Shown piece after piece: positions 52,103 through 52,248 of a DNA stretch of 52,248 bases. A model generated the notes under the pieces. It was not told where the DNA came from and did no database searches. It was given only the letters and a program-made list of their open reading frames with translations. Made by a program: the position numbers and the translations under genes. Source of the DNA: Pseudoflavonifractor sp. (GTDB lineage Bacteria > Bacteroidota > Bacteroidia > Bacteroidales > Muribaculaceae); NCBI GenBank assembly GCA_023667145.1, contig JAMPAQ010000001.1, forward strand, positions 489,595 to 541,842. Direction: 5' to 3'. Within the stretch, counting starts at the first letter, position 1; the number at the start of each line of letters is the position of its first letter.

Positions 52103-52248
52103 TTATAGTTCATCACCGAAAATGTTGTCTATTATAGTATTGACCACACTGTTGAATTTGTCTTTCTTCAAGAATTGTCCTCGTCGGCTGACAATATCAT
52201 TCAGAGTAAAGTATGCTATGAAGTGAGTCACAAAGAATGATTTCTTAT
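52103..52248 (-). CDS. 3' end of an unidentified gene, cut by the window edge
   Basis: A minus-strand frame is open from the window end to a TAA at 52105-52103, giving the last 47 residues of a protein. The piece is mixed hydrophobic and charged (FFVTHFIAYFTLNDIVSRRG, then a lysine-rich segment, ending IIDNIFGDEL) and looks helical. I do not recognise it. It lies beyond the tRNA-Arg gene and could belong to the core genome or to an element next to the tRNA. Confidence 0.45.
   Translation of the reverse strand, partial: KKSFFVTHFIAYFTLNDIVSRRGQFLKKDKFNSVVNTIIDNIFGDEL

Overview
The window reads as part of a Bacteroidales chromosome, most likely Muribaculaceae (S24-7) or a close relative. The evidence is Bacteroidetes-type -7 promoter boxes (TAnnTTTG), few clear Shine-Dalgarno sites, a type IX secretion plug-type (DUF5103) protein, a threonine operon with a phosphoglycerate-mutase-like 'homoserine kinase', an N-terminally extended NusB, and a glycogen pathway with a GT3 synthase. 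The family assignment is inferred from gene content and order; no 16S gene is present.

Region 1 (1 to about 13,980) is an integrated defence island. A five-gene plus-strand operon encodes an SNF2-type helicase, a DUF4391 protein, an AbiGi-like protein, and a type III restriction-modification pair (Mod, Res). It is followed by a possible 25-residue membrane peptide and an acidic coiled-coil protein. On the minus strand follow an AbiE type IV toxin-antitoxin pair and a tyrosine recombinase at the right edge. Immediately beyond the recombinase lies a surface-protein gene without its 5' end, which marks the probable insertion point.

Region 2 (15,300 to 31,400) is core genome: the threonine operon (thrA, proposed homoserine kinase, thrC), a small conserved protein, a PlsC-like acyltransferase and a nitrilase-family amidase on the plus strand. 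They converge on minus-strand clusters coaE/ybbR/yajC/nusB and thiL/punA/lpxK/sppA, plus two overlapping small membrane-protein genes.

Region 3 (31,400 to 40,800) holds nhaA, lepA, a secreted leucine-rich repeat protein and dnaB on the minus strand, and ispE, grpE and dnaJ on the plus strand. A near-consensus sigma-54 promoter lies just upstream of grpE-dnaJ.

Region 4 (40,800 to 48,840) is an alpha-glucan cluster: glucan phosphorylase, GT3 glycogen synthase, a small secreted protein with its own clear promoter, a type I pullulanase and an aldose-1-epimerase-like protein. Together they would store glycogen, debranch alpha-glucan and release glucose phosphate.

Region 5 (48,840 to the end) holds DUF3109, a T9SS plug-type protein, a C_GCAxxG_C_C protein and ung on the minus strand, then tRNA-Arg(CCG) with promoter and terminator, and the 3' end of an unidentified minus-strand gene cut by the window edge.

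The strongest candidates for something new are the composite type III R-M/helicase/DUF4391/AbiGi operon with its small downstream genes, and the sigma-54-like control of grpE-dnaJ. All product names come from reading motifs and remembered family features; no database search was possible.
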